From: CAZHVS01 sp964536015
GTDB lineage: Bacteria > Bacteroidota > Ignavibacteria > Ignavibacteriales > Ignavibacteriaceae
Assembly (NCBI GenBank): GCA_964536015.1
Contig: CAZHVS010000005.1
Location: forward strand, 1-64,000
DNA length: 64,000 bases
Direction: 5' to 3'
Translations under genes and position numbers: made by a program
Shown here: positions 43,582 through 51,785 of the stretch, in pieces
How positions within the stretch are numbered: position 1 is the stretch's first letter
Layout: every line of letters starts with the position of its first letter
The notes under the pieces: model-generated
What the model saw: the letters and a program-made list of their open reading frames with translations, nothing else
The model's database searches: none
Told to the model about the DNA's origin: nothing

Positions 43582-43925
43582 TGACATTCTGGGATATTTT
43601 TAAAATATTTCTTGTGCTCGGTATTCTTTCCGGGCTATTTTATTTTCTTATGCTCGTGTTGAAGAAATACGTTTTTCTTAACAACACCAAAAATGCAAAA
43701 CTGATTAATATAAAAGTTTTATCTACGCAACTTATAATGCCTAAAAAATATATCTCTGTTATTAAAATTAGAAATAAAGTATACACAGTAGGGGTGTGTG
43801 ATACATCCATAACATTACTCGATAAAACAGAAGATGAAAAAAATGAATTTGATTTTAACGAGAATGAAAAGAGCGTTTCTTCAAATTTCTGGAATCAATT
43901 AAAAAAGAATCTGATAGTGAAATGA
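43581..43925 (+). CDS. fliO: Export-gate assembly protein FliO
   Basis: A 114-residue protein with one N-terminal membrane helix (about 8-30) and a short cytoplasmic beta domain (INIKVLSTQLIMPKKYISVI). FliO helps the FliP ring form. The family is poorly conserved; the call rests on size, topology and the fliN-fliO-fliP order. It overlaps fliP by 4 nt (ATGA). Confidence 0.88.
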   Translation: MTFWDIFKIFLVLGILSGLFYFLMLVLKKYVFLNNTKNAKLINIKVLSTQLIMPKKYISVIKIRNKVYTVGVCDTSITLLDKTEDEKNEFDFNENEKSVSSNFWNQLKKNLIVK

Positions 43926-44686
43926 AAAATTTATTAACAATAAGTCTATTCGCTATTATACTAATGATTCTTTCTCCCGAAAGTATTGAAGCCCAACAAA
44001 ACCCGGCAATACCTTTACCTAAAATTGGAATCAATGTAGGCACCGCAGATAATCCGAAGGATGTTTCTTCAACTTTACAAATTTTACTTTTACTGACAAT
44101 TTTGTCGTTAGCTCCTTCAATTATGATTATGACCACCTCTTACCTGCGAATCATAATTGTATTTCATTTTTTACGGAATGCTCTTGGAACAATGCAAATG
44201 CCTCCAAACCAGTTGCTGGCGGGAATTGCGTTATTTATTACGTTTTTTATTATGACTCCTACCTGGAGCCGAGTGAATAATGATGCGTTAAAACCTTATA
44301 TGGATGGTAAAATGAGTCTTGATTCTGCATACAATAAAGGAGTAGAACCATTAAGAGAATTTATGTTTCGTAATGTAAGGGATGAAGATCTTGAACTTTT
44401 TGTATCGTTAAGTGGAATGAACAGACCTCAAACAAGAACGGATTTACCAACACATGTGCTAATTCCTGCATTCGTTTTAAGCGAATTAAGAGCTGGTTTT
44501 GTTATAGGATTTTTCCTTTTTATTCCTTTTTTAATTGTTGATATGATTGTATCCAGCATATTAATGTCAATGGGCATGATGATGTTGCCACCAATGCTGG
44601 TTTCTCTTCCGTTTAAGATTCTTCTTTTTGTTCTTGTAGATGGATGGAATCTTATTGTAAGTTCATTAATAAGGAGTTTTAACTAA
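43922..44686 (+). CDS. fliP: Export-gate channel protein FliP
   Basis: A 254-residue membrane protein. A signal-like N-terminus (1-25) is followed by the strongly conserved FliP core: TSYLRIIIVFHFLRNALGT, QMPPNQLLAGIALFITFF, then LRAGFVIGFFLFIPFLIVDM and SMGMMMLPPMLVSLPFKI. Five FliP subunits with FliQ and FliR form the export channel. Its stop overlaps the fliQ start by one base. Confidence 0.98.
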   Translation: MKNLLTISLFAIILMILSPESIEAQQNPAIPLPKIGINVGTADNPKDVSSTLQILLLLTILSLAPSIMIMTTSYLRIIIVFHFLRNALGTMQMPPNQLLAGIALFITFFIMTPTWSRVNNDALKPYMDGKMSLDSAYNKGVEPLREFMFRNVRDEDLELFVSLSGMNRPQTRTDLPTHVLIPAFVLSELRAGFVIGFFLFIPFLIVDMIVSSILMSMGMMMLPPMLVSLPFKILLFVLVDGWNLIVSSLIRSFN

Positions 44687-44955
44687 TGACCGTCGAACTT
44701 GTAACTGAACTTTTAACAGAAACATTTTTAACCACAATGATGATTTTACTTCCTATTCTTGGAACTTCTCTTGTGGTTGGAATTATAATAACAATCTTCC
44801 AGGCAGCAACCTCAATTAATGAAATGACGTTGACCTTTGTTCCCAAAATTATTGTAACTGCGATTGTAGTTATTCTTTTACTTCCGTTTATTACAGACAA
44901 GTTGATAAGTCTTACTATAAAATATTTTAATATGTTTTCAACTGTGCTTAAATGA
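44686..44955 (+). CDS. fliQ: Export-gate protein FliQ
   Basis: An 89-residue protein with two membrane helices separated by the conserved loop FQAATSINEMTLTFVPKI. Four copies wrap around the FliP-FliR core of the export gate. It overlaps fliP by 1 nt and fliR by 4 nt. Confidence 0.97.
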   Translation: MTVELVTELLTETFLTTMMILLPILGTSLVVGIIITIFQAATSINEMTLTFVPKIIVTAIVVILLLPFITDKLISLTIKYFNMFSTVLK

Positions 44956-45728
44956 CCAATATCTTAGTTAATGATTTTGTAACGGTTTTATTAGTTTTTT
45001 TAAGAGTGATTGCTTTGCTATTTACAGCTCCTTTTTTTTCGAATAACTCAATCCAATCAACTGCAAAAATATTTTTTGCAATAGTAACTGCTTACATTGT
45101 TTTTTTTTCAGTAAAGGGATTTCAGTTCAATATAGAAAGCGGACTTGGAACTTTGGTGTTATATGGAGTAAAAGAAATTTTAACGGGGATGATAATCGGT
45201 TTTGCTTTTAATTTTATTTTTTGGGGGATTTCATATGCCGGTTTAATTATGGGTGTTGATATTGGTTTTGGTATGGCTTCGGTTATGAATCCAGCAGTTG
45301 ATTTTGAAAACAATATTATAGGAGATGTGTTTTTTCTTTTTGGCGTGTTAATTTTTATAATCCTTAACGGGCATCATCATTTAATAAGAGGAATTACAGC
45401 CTCTTTTCAGTTGATACCAATAGGCACTTATCCAATTAATGATTCAATTTTACAACTGTTAATTAAATATTCGGCAGGAGTATTTGTACTTGCAATTAAA
45501 CTTGCTTCTCCAATTATTATTTCCTTTTTTCTGATACATATAGCAATGGGAGTAATTTCAAGAATAATTCCGCAAATGCATGTTTTCTTTATTATTCAAC
45601 CATTACAAATATGGGTTGGTTTATTTCTTCTTGCTACCTCTGCACCGGTATTTTTATATGTTATAAAAAACATTCTGTCCGGTTCAGAAGAAATGATGTA
45701 CGAACTTATTAGATCAATGAGCAGATAA
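44952..45728 (+). CDS. fliR: Export-gate protein FliR
   Basis: A 258-residue protein with about six hydrophobic segments. Family marks include FLRVIALLFTAPFFSNNSIQ, then EILTGMIIGFAFNFIFWGI and RIIPQMHVFFIIQPLQIW. A single FliR completes the FliP-FliQ pore. It starts in the fliQ stop (ATGA) and ends 1 nt before flhB, with which it interacts. Confidence 0.97.
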   Translation: MTNILVNDFVTVLLVFLRVIALLFTAPFFSNNSIQSTAKIFFAIVTAYIVFFSVKGFQFNIESGLGTLVLYGVKEILTGMIIGFAFNFIFWGISYAGLIMGVDIGFGMASVMNPAVDFENNIIGDVFFLFGVLIFIILNGHHHLIRGITASFQLIPIGTYPINDSILQLLIKYSAGVFVLAIKLASPIIISFFLIHIAMGVISRIIPQMHVFFIIQPLQIWVGLFLLATSAPVFLYVIKNILSGSEEMMYELIRSMSR

Positions 45729-45729
45729 T

Positions 45730-46815
45730 ATGGCTGAAGTTGACGGACAAGAAAAAACTGAAGAAGCCAGTGGTAAGCGGCTTGAAGACAGCAGAGAAAA
45801 AGGACAGGTTGCTAAAAGTATTGAAATAAATTCTTTTGCAATTCTTCTTTCGGGAACAGTTATAATTTATTTTACACAGGGAATGATTGGAAACAGACTT
45901 AAAGAAATGACAATCTTTGTTTTCAGTTCGCTTGGTTCTCTTAAATTAAATTCAGACTTATTACAGGTCTATGCAGTAAAAGGTGCTGAGTTTTTTCTTC
46001 TTGTAGTTTCTCCTGTTATGATTGGATTGATGATAGTTTCACTTGCAGCAGGATACGGGCAGGTCGGGTTTAAAATTACTCCCAAGGCTTTAGTTCCAAA
46101 GTTTTCTAAATTAAATCCTATAACGGGAATTAAAAATCATCTTTTTTCCAGCAGGGCAGTTGTTGAACTGTTAAAATCCTTAGTAAAACTTATCCTTGTT
46201 GGACTTTTTTCATACTGGGTTTTAAATAGCACAATACTCAGTAGTTCTAACCTGATGGATTATTCGATTGAAGAGTTATTAGGTTTTATGGCAGGAACTA
46301 CATTTGGATTTATCTGGAAAATTTCTGTTGTGTTTGCAATAATAGCGGGAGCCGATTTTGCTTATCAAAAATATAAGCACAAAGAAAATTTAAAAATGAC
46401 TAAACAGGAAGTAAAAGAAGAGTTCAAACAAATGGAGGGTGATCCTCAAATAAAAGGAAAAATTCGCAGCAAACAATTAATGATGGCTCGAAGCAGAATG
46501 ATGAGAGAAATTCCCAAAGCTGATGTTGTAATTACAAACCCAACTCACTTTGCTGTTGCACTAAAATATGAGGCAACTAAAAAGAATGCACCGAAAGTAA
46601 TTGCTAAAGGCGTTGATGCAGTTGCTCAGAGAATTAAGAAAGTTGCACAAGAAAATAACATCCCTTTGTATGAAGACAAGGCATTGGCAAGAGCCTTATT
46701 CAAAACCTGTGAAATAGGAGATGAAATACCTTCTAATTTATACAGAGCAGTTGCACAGGTTCTTGCATATATCTATAAACTAAAAAATAAAGTAAAGAAA
46801 AAGCAAATTATTTAA
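45730..46815 (+). CDS. flhB: Export-specificity switch protein FlhB
   Basis: A 361-residue protein. The N-terminal cytoplasmic start GQEKTEEASGKRLEDSREKG is followed by four membrane helices and a cytoplasmic domain with the self-cleaving NPTH in VVITNPTHFAVALKYE. Cleavage and FliK contact change export from hook to filament proteins. The C-terminal tail is basic. It lies 1 nt after fliR and 2 nt before flhA. Confidence 0.98.
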   Translation: MAEVDGQEKTEEASGKRLEDSREKGQVAKSIEINSFAILLSGTVIIYFTQGMIGNRLKEMTIFVFSSLGSLKLNSDLLQVYAVKGAEFFLLVVSPVMIGLMIVSLAAGYGQVGFKITPKALVPKFSKLNPITGIKNHLFSSRAVVELLKSLVKLILVGLFSYWVLNSTILSSSNLMDYSIEELLGFMAGTTFGFIWKISVVFAIIAGADFAYQKYKHKENLKMTKQEVKEEFKQMEGDPQIKGKIRSKQLMMARSRMMREIPKADVVITNPTHFAVALKYEATKKNAPKVIAKGVDAVAQRIKKVAQENNIPLYEDKALARALFKTCEIGDEIPSNLYRAVAQVLAYIYKLKNKVKKKQII

Positions 46816-46817
46816 GG

Positions 46818-48857
46818 ATGAGAAATCTGCTAAAACATACAGATATAATTCTTGCGATTGGAATAATTTTAATCCTCGGGTTGATGATTATTCCACTGCC
46901 GGCAATTATGCTCGACTTCTTCTTGGCTTTGAGCATTTCTCTTTCTATTCTGATTTTAATAGTTTCCCTTTACATTACATCACCTTTGGATATTTCCGTT
47001 TTTCCTGGTTTACTGCTTATGCTGACTCTTTTCAGGTTATCATTAAATATAAGTTCAACTAGATTAATTCTGCTTGATGGATATGCTGGTAAAGTTATAG
47101 AAACTTTTGGAATGTTTGTAGTTGGTGGAAGTTATGTAGTAGGATTTATAATTTTTATTATCTTGGTTTTAATACAATTTATAGTAATTGTAAAAGGTTC
47201 AGGAAGAATATCAGAAGTCTCTGCGCGCTTTACTTTGGATGCAATGCCCGGCAAACAAATGGCGATTGATGCTGATTTAAACTCGGGTTTAATTAATGAA
47301 TCAGAAGCAAAGCAAAGAAGAGAATCTATTTCAAGAGAAGCCGAATTTTACGGAGCAATGGATGGGGCAAGTAAATTTGTAAAAGGAGATGCAATTGCAG
47401 GACTTCTTGTAAACTCTATAAATATTATTGGTGGAATTATAATCGGCGTTCTGCAAAGAGGTATGGACATTAGTGATGCGTTAAAAACTTATACCATATT
47501 AACAATAGGTGATGGTCTGGTTTCTCAGGTGCCCGCATTACTTGTAGCAACAGCGGCGGGTATGGTGGTTACACGAAGTGCTTCGGGAGATGCACTTGAT
47601 ACACAAATGAGAACGCAATTATTTTCTAACCCACGCGTACTAGGAACAGTTTCAGGTGTAGTCACCTTATTTTCAATTATTCCCGGTATGCCAACAATAC
47701 CTTTTTTATTCATTGCAATAGCCGCCGGAGCACTTGCTTTTGTAATGAAAAAACAAAAGCGACTTGAAAAAATTCAGGAAAAATCTCCCGAAGTTATTCA
47801 AGCAGAACCGGCAGAAGAAAAAGTAGAAGAATATCTTACTGTTGATCCAATTGAAATTGAAATCGGATATGGATTAATTTCTCTTGTTGATGAAAATCAA
47901 GGGGGCAACCTTTTTCAGAAGATATCTTCAACTAGAAAATACATTGCACTTGAATATGGTATTCTGGTACCACCTGTAAGAGTAAGAGATAATTTACAAC
48001 TAAATCCGAATGAATATCTGATAAAAATTAAAGGAAATGTTGTTGCACATTATGAAATTTATAGCGATCATTACCTTGCAATGAATCCAGGTGGAATAAC
48101 CGAATCAGTAAATGGAATTCCGACTATAGATCCGGCCTTTAAACTTGAAGCTTTTTGGATTAATGACAGTGAAAAAGAAAAAGCTGAATTACTTGGTTAT
48201 ACTGTTGTTGATGCAATTTCTGTTTTATCAACGCATCTGCAGGAAACAATAAAGAAAAATTTTGATAAAATTCTTTCACGACAATCAGTTAAACAACTTC
48301 TGGAAAATCTGAAGAAGGATTATCCTGCAGTGGTTGAAGATATTAATCCAGATCTGTTGCCGCTCGGAACTATTCAAAAAGTATTGCAAAATTTACTCAA
48401 AGAACTTATTCCAATTAAAGATCTAGTTCAGATTGTTGAATCATTGATTGATTATTCAAAAGTAACAAAGAATGTTGATGTTTTAACAGAATACGTAAGA
48501 CATTCGCTTGGTGAAACAATAGCAAATTTATATAAGGATCAGCACGGAGTGCTACATGTAGTTGCACTTGGAGATTCTCTTGAAGAAAGAATTGTTACTG
48601 CATTGCAAAAACAAAAAGAATCTGTTTCAACTCTCGGTCTTAATCCCGAAACATTACTGACTATAAATAACCAGATGAAAGCATTCTTAGAAAAATTCAA
48701 ATCTCTTGGATTTGTACCAATACTTATTACGTCAGCAACAATTCGTCCTTACTTATTTAAATTATTAAATTCAAGTTTTCCTGATTTTACAGTTTTATCA
48801 TTCACAGAGCTTCCATCGAATGTTGAGATGGAGTTTATCGGTAAATTAGAGGTATAG
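46818..48857 (+). CDS. flhA: Export-gate docking protein FlhA
   Basis: A 679-residue protein. Eight N-terminal membrane helices occupy about 1-310. They contain the FHIPEP signature region RFTLDAMPGKQMAIDADLNS followed by the AEFYGAMDGASKFVKGDAI loop. The large C-terminal cytoplasmic domain (about 345-679) forms a nine-fold ring that receives chaperone-cargo pairs such as FliS-flagellin. It lies between flhB and flhF. Confidence 0.98.
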   Translation: MRNLLKHTDIILAIGIILILGLMIIPLPAIMLDFFLALSISLSILILIVSLYITSPLDISVFPGLLLMLTLFRLSLNISSTRLILLDGYAGKVIETFGMFVVGGSYVVGFIIFIILVLIQFIVIVKGSGRISEVSARFTLDAMPGKQMAIDADLNSGLINESEAKQRRESISREAEFYGAMDGASKFVKGDAIAGLLVNSINIIGGIIIGVLQRGMDISDALKTYTILTIGDGLVSQVPALLVATAAGMVVTRSASGDALDTQMRTQLFSNPRVLGTVSGVVTLFSIIPGMPTIPFLFIAIAAGALAFVMKKQKRLEKIQEKSPEVIQAEPAEEKVEEYLTVDPIEIEIGYGLISLVDENQGGNLFQKISSTRKYIALEYGILVPPVRVRDNLQLNPNEYLIKIKGNVVAHYEIYSDHYLAMNPGGITESVNGIPTIDPAFKLEAFWINDSEKEKAELLGYTVVDAISVLSTHLQETIKKNFDKILSRQSVKQLLENLKKDYPAVVEDINPDLLPLGTIQKVLQNLLKELIPIKDLVQIVESLIDYSKVTKNVDVLTEYVRHSLGETIANLYKDQHGVLHVVALGDSLEERIVTALQKQKESVSTLGLNPETLLTINNQMKAFLEKFKSLGFVPILITSATIRPYLFKLLNSSFPDFTVLSFTELPSNVEMEFIGKLEV

Positions 48858-48859
48858 AG

Positions 48860-49975
48860 ATGCAAATAAAAAAATTTATTAAACCAACTTTAAAAGAAGC
48901 AATTGAACAGGTTAAAACTGAGCTTGGTGAAGAAGCCATTGTTCTTAGCACAAGAATAATTCCTGCAAAAGATAAAACTTCTCCGGTTAAAATGTTTGAG
49001 GTGGTTGCAAGTGTCGAAGAAGATCATAGGGTTAAAATGACTTCCAAAGCCACACAGAAAATAAAAGAAGATGTTAAAAAAGGTGCTGAAGACGAATTAC
49101 AAAAACTGAAAGAAAAAATCTTCTCTGCAAAACAACAGGCAAATATTAAATCACCTCTTACAAAACACTCACAAGTTGATTTTGCAGAGTTGAATAAAAA
49201 ACTTGATAGTATAAAACTCAACTTGTTACAAAGCGAAATTCAACCATCGATAGCGAACAACATAATTGATCAACTGAAAAAACAAGCATCTCTTATAAAG
49301 CAAACAGATATTAATAATTATCTGCAAGCTGTGATTTCATCTCTAATTCCAACATCAAGATTTGAAGTTGAAAAGAAAAAAAATTCTAAACTTGTTGCGG
49401 TAGTTGGTCCTACAGGAGTAGGCAAAACTACCTGTATTGCAAAGCTGGCAGTAATATCAAAAATACTTCATAAACTAGAGGTTGGTTTAATTACGCTTGA
49501 TACTTATCGGCTTGGCGCTCTTGATCAGTTAAAAATATTCTCCGAAGTAAGTAAAATAGATTTCCTGGTTGCTTATGATGCTGCGGATCTTTCTAAAGCA
49601 ATAAATAAATTCAGAAAAAAAGATATTGTATTTATTGATACTGCGGGAAGAAGTCAAAACAACTTAAAAATGTTGGCTAATACAAAGGAAATTCTTAACT
49701 CGGTTAATGTAGATGAAATTTTACTTGCTGTAAGCAGTACCGGGACAACTCAAAATTTGTTAGATGTAGCAAAGAAATTTAAAATTCTAAATTACAAGGG
49801 TTTTATTTTTACAAAACTTGATGAAGCGGTAGCGTTTGGAAACATTTTGAATGTAATAAGTAAATTCAATGTTCCTGTTAAGTTTTTAACAAACGGACAG
49901 GTAATTCCCGATGACATAATTGCTGCGGATTCAGATTTTATAGCAAAAATGATATTAACAGGCAAGTATTCATAA
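48860..49975 (+). CDS. flhF: Flagellar placement GTPase FlhF
   Basis: A 371-residue SRP-type GTPase. The basic N-terminal region (1-150) begins IKKFIKPTLKEAIEQVKTEL. The GTPase motifs are VVGPTGVGKTTCIAKLA (G1), DTYRLGALDQLKIF (G2), DTAGRS (G3) and TKLDEA (G4). It marks the pole for the first basal-body parts. It lies 2 nt after flhA and 4 nt before its regulator flhG. Confidence 0.97.
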   Translation: MQIKKFIKPTLKEAIEQVKTELGEEAIVLSTRIIPAKDKTSPVKMFEVVASVEEDHRVKMTSKATQKIKEDVKKGAEDELQKLKEKIFSAKQQANIKSPLTKHSQVDFAELNKKLDSIKLNLLQSEIQPSIANNIIDQLKKQASLIKQTDINNYLQAVISSLIPTSRFEVEKKKNSKLVAVVGPTGVGKTTCIAKLAVISKILHKLEVGLITLDTYRLGALDQLKIFSEVSKIDFLVAYDAADLSKAINKFRKKDIVFIDTAGRSQNNLKMLANTKEILNSVNVDEILLAVSSTGTTQNLLDVAKKFKILNYKGFIFTKLDEAVAFGNILNVISKFNVPVKFLTNGQVIPDDIIAADSDFIAKMILTGKYS

Positions 49976-49979
49976 TTAT

Positions 49980-50825
49980 ATGGTTGGACAAGCTGAAAGA
50001 GTTGCTGAATTAATTAACTTGACACAAAAAGTGTCGGAGAAAAATAATTCCGCTTTAACCATTGCTTTTGCTTCTGGTAAAGGAGGAACAGGCAAATCTT
50101 TTCTTGCATTGAATATTGGTTATGCTCTTGCAAGGTTAAACAAAAAAGTTCTTATAGTTGATCTTGATTTTAATTTTTCAAGTATCAACATTATGATTAA
50201 CCAGATTCCTGAAAATAATCTCTCAAATTTTTTTAAGTATGAAGTTCTTTTAAAGGAAATAGTTCACACATATACGAGCAATATTCATTTTATTTTTAAT
50301 GATAACGGGAAGACGGATTTTCCTGATTTGAGTAATAACGATCTGAAATATTTTTTTGATCAGCTTCAAAATCTTAAAGAAGATTATGATTTTATTTTGC
50401 TTGATACTTCTTCAGGATTTAATGAATTTCTTATTACAATACTTATCAATTCAAATATGAATATAATTGTTGCTAATCCTGAACCTACTTCTGTAATGGA
50501 TGCTTATTCAATTATTAAATTATCCTTAATGAATAATGTAACTACTCCGTCAAAAATTATTTTTAATAAATGCCGTGGTGAGGAAGAAGGATTTTTAGCT
50601 TTTAGTAATCTTATAAAAGCGACTTCGCATTTCTTAAAAGAAAAACCATCTTTGCTGGGCATAATAGAACTAAGTGCGGAAGTCGGAGATTCAATAAGGA
50701 ACCAGGAAATTCTTTGCAAACAAAATTCACAATCAGTTCTGTTTCCTAAAATAACCAAAATTGCCGGTGAAATTATTAAAGTTCAACAAGTGGCTAATAA
50801 TAACCAGCAATCGAAATTAAGGTAA
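49980..50825 (+). CDS. flhG: Flagellar number regulator FlhG (FleN), MinD-like ATPase
   Basis: A 281-residue MinD/ParA-family ATPase. The deviant Walker A is SGKGGTGKSFLALNIGYAL. Walker B is VLIVDLDFNFSS. The N-terminal QAERVAELINL resembles the DQAxxLR helix that activates FlhF GTPase. FlhG limits flagella number; in some species it also inhibits the FlrA-type regulator. It is the last gene of the fliL operon. A perfect palindrome overlaps its stop codon. Confidence 0.95.
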   Translation: MVGQAERVAELINLTQKVSEKNNSALTIAFASGKGGTGKSFLALNIGYALARLNKKVLIVDLDFNFSSINIMINQIPENNLSNFFKYEVLLKEIVHTYTSNIHFIFNDNGKTDFPDLSNNDLKYFFDQLQNLKEDYDFILLDTSSGFNEFLITILINSNMNIIVANPEPTSVMDAYSIIKLSLMNNVTTPSKIIFNKCRGEEEGFLAFSNLIKATSHFLKEKPSLLGIIELSAEVGDSIRNQEILCKQNSQSVLFPKITKIAGEIIKVQQVANNNQQSKLR

Positions 50826-50833
50826 CCTTAATT
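50815..50833 (+). promoter_or_regulatory. Palindrome at the end of flhG
   Basis: A perfect inverted repeat of 9 nt arms about one central base, AATTAAGGT-A-ACCTTAATT, covering the flhG stop. It has no T tract. It may be a weak transcript-end hairpin (8-bp stem, TAA loop) or a binding site about 64 nt upstream of the next sigma-54-like promoter. Confidence 0.4.
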
Positions 50834-50887
50834 CCTTAAAAACCACTCAAATTATTCTAAAAAGCAAGCATCTTTATTCTTTTTAAT

Positions 50888-50903
50888 TGGTATAGTCTTT
50901 GAA
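50888..50903 (+). promoter_or_regulatory. Sigma-54-like promoter of the fliA-flgL operon
   Basis: TGGTAT-AGTCT-TTGAA, with the same spacing and TTGAA -12 half as the sites before flgB and fliL. It is overlapped by an imperfect-loop inverted repeat, TTGGTAT (50887-50893) with ATACCAA (50910-50916). The expected start is near 50914, just before the small gene at 50928. Confidence 0.6.
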
Positions 50904-50927
50904 CTTTTAATACCAAAGAGAAAGAAA

Positions 50928-51128
50928 ATGAATAAAATAATAGTACAATTTGGTTTATTAATGTTTTTACTGTCGATAGTCTTCTTCCTTTACCAGGGAT
51001 TATCGATAGAGTTAGTAATTGTACGTGCATTAATAGTTTTTGTTGTGGTATCTATCTCCGGGGCAGTTCTTGCAATTGCTTTTATGAAAGCAATAAATAA
51101 TGCTGCTAATAGGGAGAAGAAAATTTAA
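50928..51128 (+). CDS. Unrecognised small membrane protein upstream of fliA
   Basis: A 66-residue protein made almost wholly of two membrane helices (about 5-24 and 28-54) with a short basic tail (NREKK). An AGAG ribosome site precedes the ATG. It is first in the operon with fliA, 21 nt ahead of it, and directly behind a sigma-54-like promoter. No family is recognised. It may be an assembly factor or a spacer reading frame; the clean start and codon use favour a real gene. Confidence 0.7.
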   Translation: MNKIIVQFGLLMFLLSIVFFLYQGLSIELVIVRALIVFVVVSISGAVLAIAFMKAINNAANREKKI

Positions 51129-51149
51129 TTAGTAAATAAGGAAAAACTT

Positions 51150-51785
51150 ATGGAAAACGAATTACTCTGGAAAGAATATAAAAATAATCCAACGGTTAAT
51201 CTGAAAAGAAAGATTATCATAAAATACCAGAACCTAGTTCATTATGTAATTCAGAATTCAAAATTTCAAAAGTGTGATGTTGTGGATGAAAGAGATTATT
51301 TTCAATTTGGTGTTGAAGGATTAAGTGAAGCTATAGATCGCTTTGATCCTGACTATGGGACCAAATTTGAAACTTATGCAATACAGAGAATTCGTGGGAA
51401 AATTATTGATGAATTAAGAAAAATTCAGGTTAAACCACGCCCAATTAATCCTGGTGATCCACGCTACTCAACAGTATCGCTAAATGATACTTATGATGAT
51501 GAGGGTGGTTATATGCTTTATGAAACTATTCCTGCCGATGTTCCTAAACCCGATGAAGTGTTTGAAGTAAGTGAAGAAAAAGCCGTACTGATTGCAGCAA
51601 TAAAAGACTTGAATGAAAGGGACAGAACAATAATAAGTTTGTATTACTATGAAAATCTTGATTATAAAGAAATTGCTGGATTGATGAACATTACTGTATC
51701 CCGTGTTTCACAGATTCATACAAGAATAATAAATGATCTTAAAAAGAAAATTCAATTAAAATATGATAGAGTTGCAGTTGCATAA
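51150..51785 (+). CDS. fliA: Flagellar sigma factor FliA (sigma-28), apparently lacking region 3
   Basis: A 211-residue sigma factor. Region 2 (about 10-95) has DYFQFGVEGLSEAIDRFDP, then FETYAIQRIRGKIIDELR. Region 4 (about 150-205) has LNERDRTIISLYYYENLDYK, then ITVSRVSQIHTR. Enteric FliA has about 60 residues between DELR and the linker before region 4, including domain sigma-3. Only about 25 Pro-rich residues remain here. It should drive the five NACGATAAT promoters and be held by FlgM. It overlaps the first HDOD gene by 23 nt. Confidence 0.93.
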   Translation: MENELLWKEYKNNPTVNLKRKIIIKYQNLVHYVIQNSKFQKCDVVDERDYFQFGVEGLSEAIDRFDPDYGTKFETYAIQRIRGKIIDELRKIQVKPRPINPGDPRYSTVSLNDTYDDEGGYMLYETIPADVPKPDEVFEVSEEKAVLIAAIKDLNERDRTIISLYYYENLDYKEIAGLMNITVSRVSQIHTRIINDLKKKIQLKYDRVAVA

